This document shows positions 1-12,929 of a stretch of DNA of 64,000 nt, piece after piece (the first letter of the stretch is position 1; the number at the start of each line of letters is the position of its first letter). Below the pieces are notes generated by a model. That model was not told the DNA's origin. It ran no database searches and saw only the letters and a list, made by a program, of their open reading frames with translations. The DNA is from Sipunculus nudus. Its lineage: Eukaryota; Annelida; Sipuncula; Golfingiida; Sipunculidae. The stretch lies in assembly GCA_026874595.1 (NCBI GenBank), contig CM049313.1:13697508-13761507 (forward strand). Reading direction: 5' to 3'. A program made the translations under genes and the position numbers.

Positions 1-1760
1 AGTTCATATCTGAAATTGAGGTATTGGTGGCGCCACCTGCATCATTCTCTGAAACCATATGGCAAAAATGTTCAATATCACACAGAATAAATCCTAGGGT
101 AGTGCTTTCTGAAATTTGTTTAAATGGTCCCTTTTCAGTGAATTTTGGCTAAGTTATGGGAAGCTGAATTTAGTCATATGCCATAACAACCCATTTTAGC
201 TCAGTGGCTACAAATATCTTCTCCTCAAAAACCACTGGGCCAAATTCTTAAATCTCACACATTAATTATCCTCAGATGTTGATAATTCAAGTTTGTTCAA
301 ATGGTTTTGGTTCAGTACTTTTTGGCTGAGTTACGGGGAGCTGAACTTAAACAGTTTGCTGTATCTTCCTATATATGAGTTATTAACCTGCGAAATGTTT
401 TTAGACTGATGCCACTGAAGCCAGTTTGTTAAATATTTTATGAGAATAATCCCTCTGATAATAATTGTCATTAATGGTTCCAGATGAATGATTTTTGGCT
501 GAATTATGGAGATTGAATTGAGTCATTTTACCATATATGTTAGCTGTGGTATGCTGTTACATCTGGCCTGGCACCAGTTTATCAGCACCTGTTACATCAT
601 GCCACTAGACATTTAGATTTCAGGTTATCATTGGTAAATATTGACAAGAAAGTTTTTTTAAAAGCTTTTAAAAAATTTAGATTCATGATTTAAATTACCA
701 ATCATACCAGGCAATGTTACAATCATCAATGTTCAGCTTTCTGTGGCTATATAAAGACAACTGTATGTGGATTATAAATTATTGGTATCCCTACTCAACT
801 TAATTCAAGAAGTTGCCATCAGTGAGCTATATCTGTATTTTAATTTTGAATTCAGTATGCATCCATAATAATTTTATATATATTCCTGATTTCTTTTTTT
901 TTTATAAAAAGTCAGCTGAAAAGCATTTTATTTCAAGTAGGGACCACTTTTGTGTACAGATGGCAGCACTTGGTTTACCATTGGCAGATTGCCAGTGCCT
1001 TGATGTTGACCATTAGCCAAGATGATGTCAGCTATATAAATAGTTTTGGCACAGTGCCAGGATTGGAAGAAGTGCAGCCAGGTATAGGTCAAGAGTTCAC
1101 TCAGTGCAGTAGCTGCATTCTATTTATAGCTTTGGCAGACTGCTCACTTCATCATATTTGGCACCAAAGTTCAGCCTGAATCTATTTATAGCTTTGGCAG
1201 ACAGCCAACTGTGTCAGATTATGCAACAGGTCAAGAGTTCACTCAGTGCAGCAAGGTACAGGTCAAAAGTTCACTCAGTCTAGCCAGGTGCAGGTCAAGA
1301 GTTCATTCAGTGGCAGTGCAGTAGCTTGAGGCAGCAATTTGTCACAGGTCACTCGGGGGCAACTGCCTTACTCACCTAAGCCTTGTCAGCCCAGTGCATC
1401 AAACTCTGGGGAAGTTTGACCTGTCTATGCGTCTTTGATGGTATTCTCATTTACAATACAGGTGGTGCCACCTACATTGACTTTTGCAGTGTACGGGCCT
1501 GCTTATTTCTACAGAGGAATTTGATACATCAGCCTAAAATTGGGCATGTTTATACATATCGGGTAGCTTAATAGTGTACAAGACTGGTGGTGCCACCTAC
1601 AATAATTTTTGCACAGTGTATGTCCCTGCTTATTTCACAGGAGGGGTTTGACATATCAGTCTGACATTGGGCATATTTATATATCTCTTGGTTGTATATA
1701 AGACTGGTGGTGCCAGCTACAATTAATTGTATCTGTCAAAACAGAGTTTTGCGGATACTA
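1..1760. repeat. Composite tandem repeat, left copy
   Basis: Three kinds of tandem unit lie side by side. From 1 to 550 a unit of about 180 nt recurs, marked by 'ttttggctgagttacggg' variants near 148, 331 and 497. From 1090 to 1320 a short unit marked by 'aagagttcactcagtgcag' recurs four times. From 1440 to 1740 a unit of about 125 nt recurs three times, marked by 'ggtggtgccacctacaat'. The same blocks occur in reverse order and orientation at about 58590-60110. No ORF here looks like a protein gene. Confidence 0.75.
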
Positions 1761-2965
1761 TGTTTTCAGTCGGACGCCGACGCTGCAGCCATTGCCGCAT
1801 AGGTTTCCGGGGAACTCCTCCATAACCACTGGGAAGAATTTTTTCAAATTCAGAATTATGATCAGTCACATGTGAACTGCTGTGCCCTCATTTTTGGTTG
1901 ACCTCTGACCTTTAGTCTCTGTCCAACGTCCATTTGTGCGTCTGTTTCCACACATAAACCCACATATCTAGGGAACCGTAAGACCGATCAGGCTAAAAAT
2001 TTTGCACAATTGTAGCCCTTTGATAGCTTTATAACATGCACTAAAAATGGTGGCTCCACCTGTCCCACTCTGATTTCTGCGGATACACATAATCACTTGT
2101 CAACTACCCATTTTCTATTTTAAAATGTCCTAGTCTGAAACTTGCAGGTCCGAAATATCCATTTTGCTATAATAATAATGACTAAGGCAAATGTGCAGGA
2201 CTTAAGAGGATCAATATTAAATTTAAAAAATAAACCTCCATTCCTACTCCCAAACTTTGCACAGGTTCGCATTAGGCCTGTAGGCCTTGTTTGTACTCTG
2301 TAGGCAAATATATGTTGATGAATCCTCACAGTCCATCTCCAGGGAAATCATTCTGTAGTTATTAAGTAAAGAAGCTCTGTAAGCAGTGTTATGCTTCATT
2401 CATTGTGTTAATCCTGCTTCTTAACTATGTGCTCCTTTTTAAAGAATAGTTTGCTGGCTATTGCCACCAAGGATGTGGCACAGTTCCTCGAATGATCCGA
2501 CCAATGAGAAATTATCATGATTATGACCTACTTTGAGACTCACAGTATCCATATTTTGAATTGATATGGATGGATATAAAAATGTAATCCAGGTTTTCAG
2601 GTTTCAATGTCTTATGTTATTTATTCTCCCAAAAATGCTGTGCCAGTCCCATGCATTAGTTCTCTATCTAGTTCAACACAAGGAAAACCAGAAAAAGATG
2701 ATACTGTACAAAAATGCATGTCTCATATCCCATTACCTTTTAAGTTATTGAATCAGATATAGGCAAAGATTGAGAATAAATTGCTGTGACCACACTAGAA
2801 TATTACCGTGAAGAAAATTTGCTATTTCAGATACCAAATCTGAATGTACTCTTTTAAGAGGCAATTGTCCAATAAACATGGCTTAACCTTTTATGTCAGT
2901 TTTTATCTTAGTTGTTCAGTGTTATCCTAACAAATGATCAGTTCCTTTACATTTTCCATTCACAG
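1761..2965. other. No gene recognised
   Basis: AT-rich sequence with no long ORF, no recognised domain and no clear repeat. Positions 1761-2330 may continue the repeat family on their left, because the spacing phrases 'gcggatac' and 'ggtggctccacctgtcc' resemble it. I see nothing else to support. Confidence 0.5.
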
Positions 2966-3100
2966 GAGACATGGCGGTTTGTCATGGTTTCGTCGACATC
3001 GCTTTGCTGTCATGATCTGTCTGTATCTCTTATTGCTGGTCGTCATCAGCTTGTACAGCTCAAAATCAGCGCAACAGACCATCAGGCGCTGGGTCTACAG
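2966..3100 (+). CDS. Possible internal exon with a signal-anchor segment
   Basis: A 135-nt open stretch is bounded by a pyrimidine-rich acceptor (ttttccattcacag) and a GT donor (ctacag/gtgatg). In the frame where the first base completes a codon it reads as a basic segment (WFRRHRF), then a hydrophobic run of about 18 residues (AVMICLYLLLLVVISLY), then a polar tail (QQTIRRWVYR). That layout is typical of type II membrane proteins such as Golgi glycosyltransferases and sulfotransferases. I cannot name the family. No partner exon is visible upstream or downstream on this strand, so it may be an isolated exon of a longer gene or chance. The donor is weak. Confidence 0.35.
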
Positions 3101-4690
3101 GTGATGAGTTCAAAACCCAACAAGCTTTTATGTCATAACAAAGGATTCATTCAGCTGATGCAGGTTTCTTCATCAGTCCGTTTTCCTGGATTACACATTG
3201 CCTTTTTTAATGTATTCAGAAGAAAATGTATTGCATGCAAGGATATATCAAATATTTCTTCAGTATCTTGGAATGTCTAATTAATGTATTAGAATTTTGG
3301 AGGGCATATATTAATAATACTAAATGATGGGATTTTTGGTTATAGGTTCTTGGTTCAGATGGCCATATAATGCTATTTCAAGTATCAAAGCCTTAGAGAA
3401 TTAGATGAGTTAACTATAAGTGTCTGATAGACTAGTAGGTAAGTCTTAATAAATGATGAATGAAGCTTTATTTAAGAATACCATTGAAGATCTTTGAAAT
3501 ACAAAAACACACACAAACACAAATAAAAAAATTGTTGGACCAATGGATTGAATGGAATGCATGTTGTTAGCTAGAGATGTTTGCATGTCTGTTCTTGCCC
3601 CTACCGTGCTGATGTCATGAGATCTTGTGATTAATATTCAAGGAACAGTCAGTCTACTTGGGTCTTCTGTTCATTTTTTCCTAAACAATACAGTTCTGTA
3701 TAGAGCTCAGATTCGTCAAAACTAAAATATAATAGGTTTTCATATAATTTTGTTATAAACGCTTATATATCACATTTATTTAGTGTCATCAGTATTCTCA
3801 AATGACATGAAATGTGTAGAGACAGGGGGTAGGAACCATAGGATATTTGTTAATCTTATTATACTGTGAGTTTTTACTAACATGTGCAATAAATCTTATT
3901 TTCAACCTGGATCTGGCTTATTATATGTGTACCATATATTTTCCTAAATTTCTCATGATGTGAGAGTTGAATGGATTTCTGGGAATTATCATCATCAAAA
4001 TCATTTAATAATATTACTTTTGGAAATTTGTAACACCTTTTGCTTATCTATAGAACAATTCCATTACTCATTGAAACTTTTCATCTCATTTTCCCAGTGT
4101 TCAACACACTTAACTATGCCAGAATGTGGAGGCACCCAGCAATGATACAACTGAATGCATCACTTTTCTACGAGTCCAATTAGCTGACCAACTCCACTGA
4201 CCAGAGATTTCATATGTAAACAAAGTTCTACCATTTCCTATATACATGTGAATACATGATGACAGTATCATGTTAAAAATTGAGATTAAATTTTCTCAGC
4301 AAACTCCACTCTTGTTTTGCTACAAGATAACAGGTTGGTTCACCTGAAATCATTGACTCTGATCTGTGTCCTCAATCCTGCCACAGCAACATCAACAAGG
4401 TCACATGACTTAACATAAGATCTTTAATTTCCATTCAGTACCGGTATCTTTTTAAATGCAACAAGCCATAACAAGTACAATATTTTATGAAACCAATATC
4501 ACTAAAATGATACACTAACAGCAGACTTTCAATGATATGGTCAAATTGATTTTCTTTGATAAGTATCAGTCAAGATCATCATGGGTACACAGACTTGCTT
4601 GATACAAGGATGGAAATAAAAAAGCCTGTTGTCCAAATTTCTGTATGGAGTAGTCTATTATTTTAGCGGACTGTATATTATCACATGCTC
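3101..4690. other. No gene recognised
   Basis: AT-rich intergenic or intronic sequence. Short ORFs only, none resembling a known family, and no clear repeat. Confidence 0.5.
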
Positions 4691-4695
4691 CTTTC

Positions 4696-4701
4696 TTTAT
4701 T
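4696..4701 (-). terminator. Polyadenylation signal of the KNOP1-like gene
   Basis: AATAAA on the minus strand, about 215 nt past the stop codon of the KNOP1-like ORF. It is the canonical hexamer in a plausible position for the 3-prime end of that transcript. Confidence 0.5.
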
Positions 4702-4913
4702 TTTTAAAATTATTTTTTTTAATAAAATTTAAATCCTACATTATATGTAAAGGTATTTCGATCCCTGGTTTCAGTGAATCTGTTGGTTCCAAACATGTCA
4801 AGTTCTGTTTAACTCTGACTCCTACATACCCCGTCACTTGGGAAAGACACCAGTTCAATAGTTTCATATTTCACTACATGCATCAAAGGTTATGAATATT
4901 CATGAACTGTACA

Positions 4914-6425
4914 CTAAACATTGAATTTGACAGAGTTTGTCTTGTTTGTATCAATATAAAATTTCTTGTTGGCTCCAGGTGGGGGTTCATAACCGAGCCC
5001 ACCTCCCATGTTGTTTTTCCGGGCCAGAGAAAAGTTTCGTGCATGTTCAAACTGACTTTCCAACTGGTTAAACAAGTTCTTTTCCCGGTCTGCAGACAAT
5101 GCCTGATTGAATTTGATCTTCGTTTCTGGAACCTCACTTCCCGAGTCAGCTGATGCTTTCTTAAAACCACCCAGTAACCTTAAGAATTTATTGTTTCTCT
5201 CTGATGAGCCGAGGTTTGCGGTCCCCCACTGACCACAGCTTGATGCATTTTTCGTACCATTTGCCATGCTTGCTGACTCTGTAGTTTCTTCAGTACTGTA
5301 GTTCTTATCAGGGAGTCCACTATCTGGTTTACCACTTGCTGGTTTAGTTTGCTCTACCTTTGTGCTGTGATCATTATTCAATAAATCCCTTGCATCATTT
5401 ATATGCTTGTCCTTTTTCTTTTTCTTTGGAGTCTCTGTCTTGTCCTCATCATCTAGCTTAGCAGCCATTTCTTGATTTTTATCATCTTCACTTTTCTTCC
5501 TCTTTTTTGCTTTCTTTTTCTTTGAATTTGAACTTTCTGTGTCACTGCAAATTTCAACCTCATTTTTCACTTCCATATCTGCTCCCAGTTTATTCTTTTT
5601 CTTATTTTTCTTTGAATTACCTGTCTCACATTTTGCTGCACTTTCAACTCTTTCCACTACTGACTCATTAACATCAGTTTCCTGTTCAGTTTTCTTCTTC
5701 TTTTTCTTCTTTTTGTCTTTCCTGCTATTAAACTCAGTGGCTAATTTATCACAACTGCCATGTTCCCCTGTGACGGATTCACTGCTTGTGGCTTCTACCT
5801 CACATTTCCTTTTCTTTTTCTTCTTCTTTTTCGTCTGTTCATCACTCTCACTTTTAACAGACCTGCCAGGTTCCTTATTTATTGATTCTGCTGTGATATC
5901 TTGTGAACTTTCACACATTTCAAACTCATTTATCTTATCTTTAGACTTTTCCTTCTTTTTCTTAATTTTTGCTTCACTATGAGAATGTTTACATTCACTG
6001 TCATTTGTAATTAAAGATCCATTTATTGTACTGTCATCTTGTAATACTTTTTCTGATTTTCCTAATGAATGAGTTTCCCTCCCTTCACTTTTATCTTTCT
6101 TTTTCTTCTTTTTCTTTTTGGTTTCTTGATCCTTCACTAGAGTTTCATTTTCATCACAGATCTCTCCCTCCGAAGCAGATTTTTTCTTTTTCCAACATGT
6201 TTCAGACTTCGATGTTTCTTCTGGTTCATTTGATACAATTTGTGAATCTGAACAGTCTGGTATTATTTCCTTTTCACCTTTTTTATCTTTCTTCTTTTTC
6301 TTTTTCTTAAGGTAGGTATCTTGGTTTGAGAGATTTTCCATTGGTTCTTCGATGCTCTCTGTGACATGATGAGATTTCTCCTCCCTGTCACAATTTTTTT
6401 CCTGACTTTTTCTCTTCTTTCCCAT
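4914..6425 (-). CDS. KNOP1: KNOP1-like lysine-rich nucleolar protein (SMAP domain)
   Basis: The protein has 503 residues. Residues 1 to about 340 are low-complexity and charged, with about ten blocks of 6-9 lysines (KKKKKKK) separated by Ser/Glu-rich spacers, as expected of a nucleolar protein with clustered localisation signals. The C-terminal 80 or so residues are the conserved part: FLRLLGGFKK, then a predicted helix (QLESQFEHARNFSLARK), then GGGLGYEPPPGANKKFYID and a final SVKF. That order (LMGG-F, GLGF, KxFYIDRN, SVKF) is the SMAP / small-acidic-protein-like domain that ends vertebrate KNOP1. The start ATG opens MGKKRK. The coding part is one exon. An acceptor (cttttcag) at about 6498 suggests an untranslated 5-prime exon. 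Family members act in the nucleolus; a molecular role cannot be read from sequence. The ORF looks intact. Confidence 0.85.
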   Translation of the reverse strand: MGKKRKSQEKNCDREEKSHHVTESIEEPMENLSNQDTYLKKKKKKKDKKGEKEIIPDCSDSQIVSNEPEETSKSETCWKKKKSASEGEICDENETLVKDQETKKKKKKKKDKSEGRETHSLGKSEKVLQDDSTINGSLITNDSECKHSHSEAKIKKKKEKSKDKINEFEMCESSQDITAESINKEPGRSVKSESDEQTKKKKKKKRKCEVEATSSESVTGEHGSCDKLATEFNSRKDKKKKKKKKTEQETDVNESVVERVESAAKCETGNSKKNKKKNKLGADMEVKNEVEICSDTESSNSKKKKAKKRKKSEDDKNQEMAAKLDDEDKTETPKKKKKDKHINDARDLLNNDHSTKVEQTKPASGKPDSGLPDKNYSTEETTESASMANGTKNASSCGQWGTANLGSSERNNKFLRLLGGFKKASADSGSEVPETKIKFNQALSADREKNLFNQLESQFEHARNFSLARKNNMGGGLGYEPPPGANKKFYIDTNKTNSVKFNV

Positions 6426-6497
6426 TATACAATTGATCTACCACAGAATTTCAAATTAGAATGAACCAGAACACTCACTGACCACAACAGGTGTAAC

Positions 6498-7384
6498 CTG
6501 AAAAGAAAAACAATAACTCATTATTTATTTGGAACCATTAAGTGATTTGGTGTCATTGCAATATGGCACGACAACTGTGACTAGCAAAGGCGGTTTCAAC
6601 CCCCACCAAATCATTCATGAAGTTCTTGAAAAATTCTGGTTTATGATTACAGAGGGCTTCTTGTGACAGGGGTGTCACTGTGACTTCAGGTGTACTAGCA
6701 TACTTAACTGCATATTGAACTTTGAGTGTAGCATAAATGTGTGCATTCCTTAATTAACATTACCACTAACACAGGAGGCCATAGCAGTCAAGCTTTTTCA
6801 TCAATGAATATTCCATGTCTGAAAACATGGGGATGTTACCTAAATTCCTACTGTTTACCTCAACAGATATTTTTCATATCATTAAGAACATTTGTATCTC
6901 TGAACATACGGGACAGCAAGTCAACTTAGGAAAATAAAAAGTGTGCCTCCACTCAATTACTTAATGTCCTCTTGAGAGACAAAGAATATAAAGTTTAACA
7001 AATATAGCTACAATGTCTGAGCTCTCCCTAAATCCTATGATAGCATGACTTTATTCAAAACAAATCTGGTGTAGTGCGCTGAAGTGTGACTGGTCAAGGT
7101 GGTTAGGAGTGGTGACCATTCATCACAGAAATGATGCATGTCCTTATGATTAACCACCCAATTACCATTTAATAATATTTGTTGTAAGCCTTCTGGTCAA
7201 TAAAGTTCAAGAATTGTCTATATTAACTGAACTCTTTATCAGTTAATTAACGTTGTACAAAAGTAATTTTGAGTTGTAGTCGGAATTGAACAGTCTGTGT
7301 AGTCTGATTAAATTCATATTCCCAATACCCGTTTTCTTCTCACACATCTGGTAGTATAGCCCAGGGCCACACGTTTAAATCCCA
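6498..7384. other. Upstream region of the KNOP1-like gene; nothing else recognised
   Basis: Contains the probable splice acceptor for the KNOP1-like coding exon at its left edge. An untranslated first exon and promoter should lie here or further right, but I cannot place them. No other gene or repeat is evident. Confidence 0.4.
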
Positions 7385-9029
7385 ATAGGCCTGGATACCA
7401 GTCCATTCGTCACCACAGTCATTTCGTCACCAATTTACATGCGGTACCAAATGGTCAATTCGTCACCAATATTTTGTATGATAAAATGTTATCTATTACA
7501 ATTAAAATTAAAACACACAATGATACCTATACTGAAAAGTTTGTTTGGTTGTTCTTTTAATTAACGGCTCAGGATACACCATGCGGCAGAACTATAGAAA
7601 CCGGGCTTCAGCCTACCGCTGGTACAACGGGTGTCGCATAATAAATTGTTTCCTGGAAAAGGCCGATACATATCATTTTCCTCAGAATTCCCGTTTTTAA
7701 TTTTGCTCATAGCTGGAGTTTATTATCTAAAGCTTAAGTTTCCTGTTAAAATAGTAAATGGTTTCCCATTTTCCCGATAGATGCCTCTTCAGTCGCAGAT
7801 ATAAATGAACAAAACTTGCTCCGGCAAGTATCTCGTCTTCACGGCTCACTTAGGAGCGTGTAGGGCTCCTGGTCTAGAGATCGTAGGTTTGATTCCCGGT
7901 TCAGGCGACTTCTGGTGCTTAGTAGTTGTTTATGTTAGAAGAGTTGAATGTAGGGACATCTACAGGGAAAAGTAGGAGTTAAAATAGGGAATGAGAGGAG
8001 ACAATTTTATTTATATGTTCCTCAATTGAAGCGAAGCCCGCATTCTATAGTGGCTCCCACCATGCAAGGAGTGGATTACATATAAATACAAACATTGCGC
8101 AGCATGGCCAACTGGCCTCCAATGGTTTTCAGGGCTATTTACGTCGAAAATATCACTGCTCACCACAAACAATTCCCTTGTAACATTCTTGCCCTTTGAC
8201 CTGGCTAGGGTGGGGCATCAACACTGATTGACAGTCAATATAGAGATGCCCCATAGCCAATCACAGGCAGCTAGGGACTTCGCCCTCTGTCCCTCTGGGA
8301 TAAAACCCCCTTGCCCTGGCAATTCCAGCTCTCTCTTGGATCATCGAGCAGTGGACCCCTATGCCTGCCCTCTGGGGCAGGCAGAGGGTATAAGGCTTCT
8401 TTTCACCTTGGGGTTGGTTTACGACAATGTCGGCTACCCAGGTGAAGAGTCACCCACTGCCAAAGAGCAGTCTTTTTATCTAGCCTGGTAAGTATCTTTC
8501 TGTTTCATTTATAAGTCTAGATAATAATATGCAGTCCTGATATTTTGAAGGTTTAGGCTCTAAATTTTATTCCAGTAAAAAGTGTTATTTTATCTCTTTA
8601 AATTGTGCGAGTGCATGTTGCCCAAGCCCAATTTCCTCCCAGAATAAATAAGCAGCTACACCCTCACGGCAGCCCGCTTGAAATGTTCTTTTATTTCACA
8701 CGCAGGTGTTTTCGTTAAATAAAATCCACGTCCACAATTGACACAGAGAAACAAGTCACCAAAAGAACTTTCTAAAATCTTAAACGGCCTTTGCAGAGCA
8801 TAAAAGTTTTTTTTTTTTTTTTTGCAGTAACTATTTTCCAAGCCATATTTCATTCTTCTGTCAATCAATATTCTGTTCTTCTGTCATTCCCTATGTATTT
8901 GAATTGCTGATTTTAAGAACGTGCCCGGCCAAGTCCAGCCTGTTGCATTTTGACGGTCACTTCGTCACCAATTTCCTTTGGTGACGAAATGACTGTGGTG
9001 ACGAAACGACTGGTTCCCATAGGCCTATA
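7385..9029. mobile_element. DNA transposon with long inverted termini (MULE-like)
   Basis: The ends are inverted copies. The left end at about 7385-7470 carries 'ttcgtcaccacagtcattt' and further 'ttcgtcaccaa' subrepeats. The right end at about 8956-9029 carries the complement ('gactgtggtgacgaa'). Both ends also share 'ataggcct' and 'accagtc'. Termini built from repeated 'gtcatttcgt(c/a)cc' motifs are known in animal Mutator-like elements, so MULE is the likely class, by inference. The 1.5-kb interior has no long ORF and is non-autonomous. It contains a tRNA-like stretch at 7843-7910. Confidence 0.65.
7843..7910 (+). repeat. tRNA-like sequence (degenerate)
   Basis: A box-A-like start (ggctcacttaggagcg) and a box-B-like motif (aggtttgattcccgg) are spaced as in a tRNA. 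The fold is poor and the sequence sits inside a transposon, so it is a tRNA pseudogene or SINE head and not a working tRNA. Confidence 0.45.
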
Positions 9030-9384
9030 CCGACCCACGTGAGCAGGAGGGCGATAATGGGGGTATTTTCCTTCGTGCATCTCTGTTAACCCTTTAGTAA
9101 TCAGCAACAGCAAAATTACATACAACAGTCCATTTCAGACGACATTGAAATACAAACGTGAAGCTGACAGTAACGGTATACTTCAAAGATAGTATTAAAC
9201 CCCGTCGCATACTTACAGCTGGCAAGTTCAGAGATCTTTGCCGAGTCGGATTGGTGTAATGGAAATATTTGTTAGGAATTATACTATAGATGTCTTGTAT
9301 GTACTGGCATATATTTTAATTGAATGAATTAAGTGGTATAATTTAACTTGTTAATTTTTCAAATAGTAAACAGCATTCATACAA

Positions 9385-9385
<1 letters not shown>

Positions 9386-9440
<55 letters not shown>
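9386..9440. repeat. (TA)n microsatellite
   Basis: About 27 uninterrupted TA units. Confidence 0.98.
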
Positions 9441-9445
<5 letters not shown>

Positions 9446-9601
9446 TAAAAATCTTAGCAGGTGGCTAATCATGATTAATGATGATTAAAATGATTTTATA
9501 AACTGAAATTAAGATACCTTTCAGTGCTTGGTGCAGGCCTAACTGAATTAAACTAGAAAATTTGCTGCAAATTCAGTCCTAAATGGAATCGTTCCAGCCT
9601 A

Positions 9602-9709
9602 TGCAATTCACACACACACACACACACACATATTATGTGTGTGTATATATATATATTATGTGTGTGTATATATACATACATACATACATACATACATACA
9701 TACATACAT

Positions 9710-9803
<94 letters not shown>
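9602..9803. repeat. Compound (CA)n-(TG)n-(CATA)n-(TA)n microsatellite
   Basis: Consecutive blocks of CA, TG/TA, CATA and then about 44 TA units. ORFs called in this stretch (runs of YIYIYI) are artefacts of the repeat. Confidence 0.98.
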
Positions 9804-9805
<2 letters not shown>

Positions 9806-10634
9806 ATCATTCTACAGAAAACGACCAATTCATGGAAATTCATGTCCCGAGCTTTCACAGTACCCTAGTAAATGTACATATATATATATACAAACTGCCA
9901 TCGTGCTTTTTGGGTTAAATTTTAGTTTCTTATATTTTCAGCTTAATTTGAGCTTATTTTTTAAAGCGAAGTAACGCCAGAAATGCTTTTAATCTATCTT
10001 TGATGGTCCAAAGTTCATTGAAAAAGTACCTGTCCCAGTTTAATAAATAATTGATCATCCTCTAATTTTTATTTAAAATGTTAGGATTTTTTTTCACTGT
10101 TTATTTATATGTAATAATCACCTTTCCTTTAAAATTTTCGCTATTATTGCGATTAAAATGCATGTCCCCAGATTTGTTTTCAACACCCTTATAAAGACGA
10201 TTTGATCGCCTTAATTGGCACTATGTTGATTAATAATTACTGCTTTTGTCTCAAACATTTTTATTAACCGAGGTAGATTGCTATATTTCGCTTCCATATA
10301 TATTGCAGTATACCTTCAGTGGGTTGCGGCTGTCTTTTGTTTCAGGATTTAAATGTAACTTATAAAGTAAAAAATATGCATTTGCAGGGTTAAAATACAT
10401 TTTAATAATAAAATTCATATGGTACAGGTGAGCCTTTATTATTTTTTTCTAAATTTATTATATGGAACCATGAAATTGACAAGAATATATCCAACTCAAT
10501 CTTTAATTCATAATCTTTTTAAGCATGCACTGCTTTATTTATTTCCATGTGAGGCTATAAAATAAATAATAAGATAAGTTATTTTTTCAGATGTTGTATC
10601 GGCTGAAATGGACCGTTTTTTTTCGTAGAATGAC

Positions 10635-10696
<62 letters not shown>
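9803..10696. mobile_element. Inverted-terminus element embedded between (TA)n tracts
   Basis: Directly after the first (TA)n tract the sequence reads 'tcattctacagaaaacgacc'. Directly before the second (TA)n tract (10638-10696) it reads the inverted counterpart 'ggaccg...tcgtagaatgac'. The arms are therefore inverted copies about 30 nt long, separated by about 800 nt. This suggests a non-autonomous element whose ends lie against TA repeats. No coding capacity is seen. Confidence 0.5.
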
Positions 10697-10700
<4 letters not shown>

Positions 10701-10956
10701 GGGTGTACCTTTTTTATGGATAAGCGAAACACACAGCCTCTAGCTATATTGGCAACTTGTAGGCCTATATACATTACATGTATTGCATTTAATATGCTCA
10801 AGATTAATCGCCAAACTCTTTTACAATTTTCCGTAGAAAATCTAAGTATGTATAAAGTGTTCCGGTTATACTCGTCGAGTCTTATACTTATTAAAGTAAA
10901 CCAATTGAAGTTACCATTTTACTTTCTTCTATATATAACCGTTTCACCCATTGCAA

Positions 10957-12735
<1,779 letters not shown>

Positions 12736-12925
12736 AACCTGTCGTTAACACATCAGAGCGAATCTCTGAGGTTCAAGCGGAATTTCACCATTATGCCATT
12801 GAAGCACCGGCGGGGTTCGAACCGGGGACCTTCATGCAGCTCGGAAGTCCGACGCCGTAACCACAAGGCTATATACGTCCTCCCCCTAGTGTCGTCTAAC
12901 ATACCCTGGGCGCAATTGCTGAACA
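12736..12925 (-). mobile_element. tRNA-derived SINE head
   Basis: On the minus strand a tRNA-like segment reads box A 'tagccttgtggttacggc' and box B 'ggttcgaaccccg' with normal spacing. It is followed by 'ggtgcttcaatgg', not by a terminator. No closing acceptor stem is seen. This is the structure of a Pol III-promoted SINE and not of a functional tRNA gene. Confidence 0.65.
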
Positions 12926-12929
12926 TTAA

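Noticed and set aside
5539-6310. Plus-strand ORFs rich in Phe/Ser/Leu
   Set aside because: Antisense shadows of the lysine-rich KNOP1-like gene.
9553-9974. Several ORFs of YIYIYI repeats on both strands
   Set aside because: They are translations of the (TA)n and (CATA)n microsatellites.
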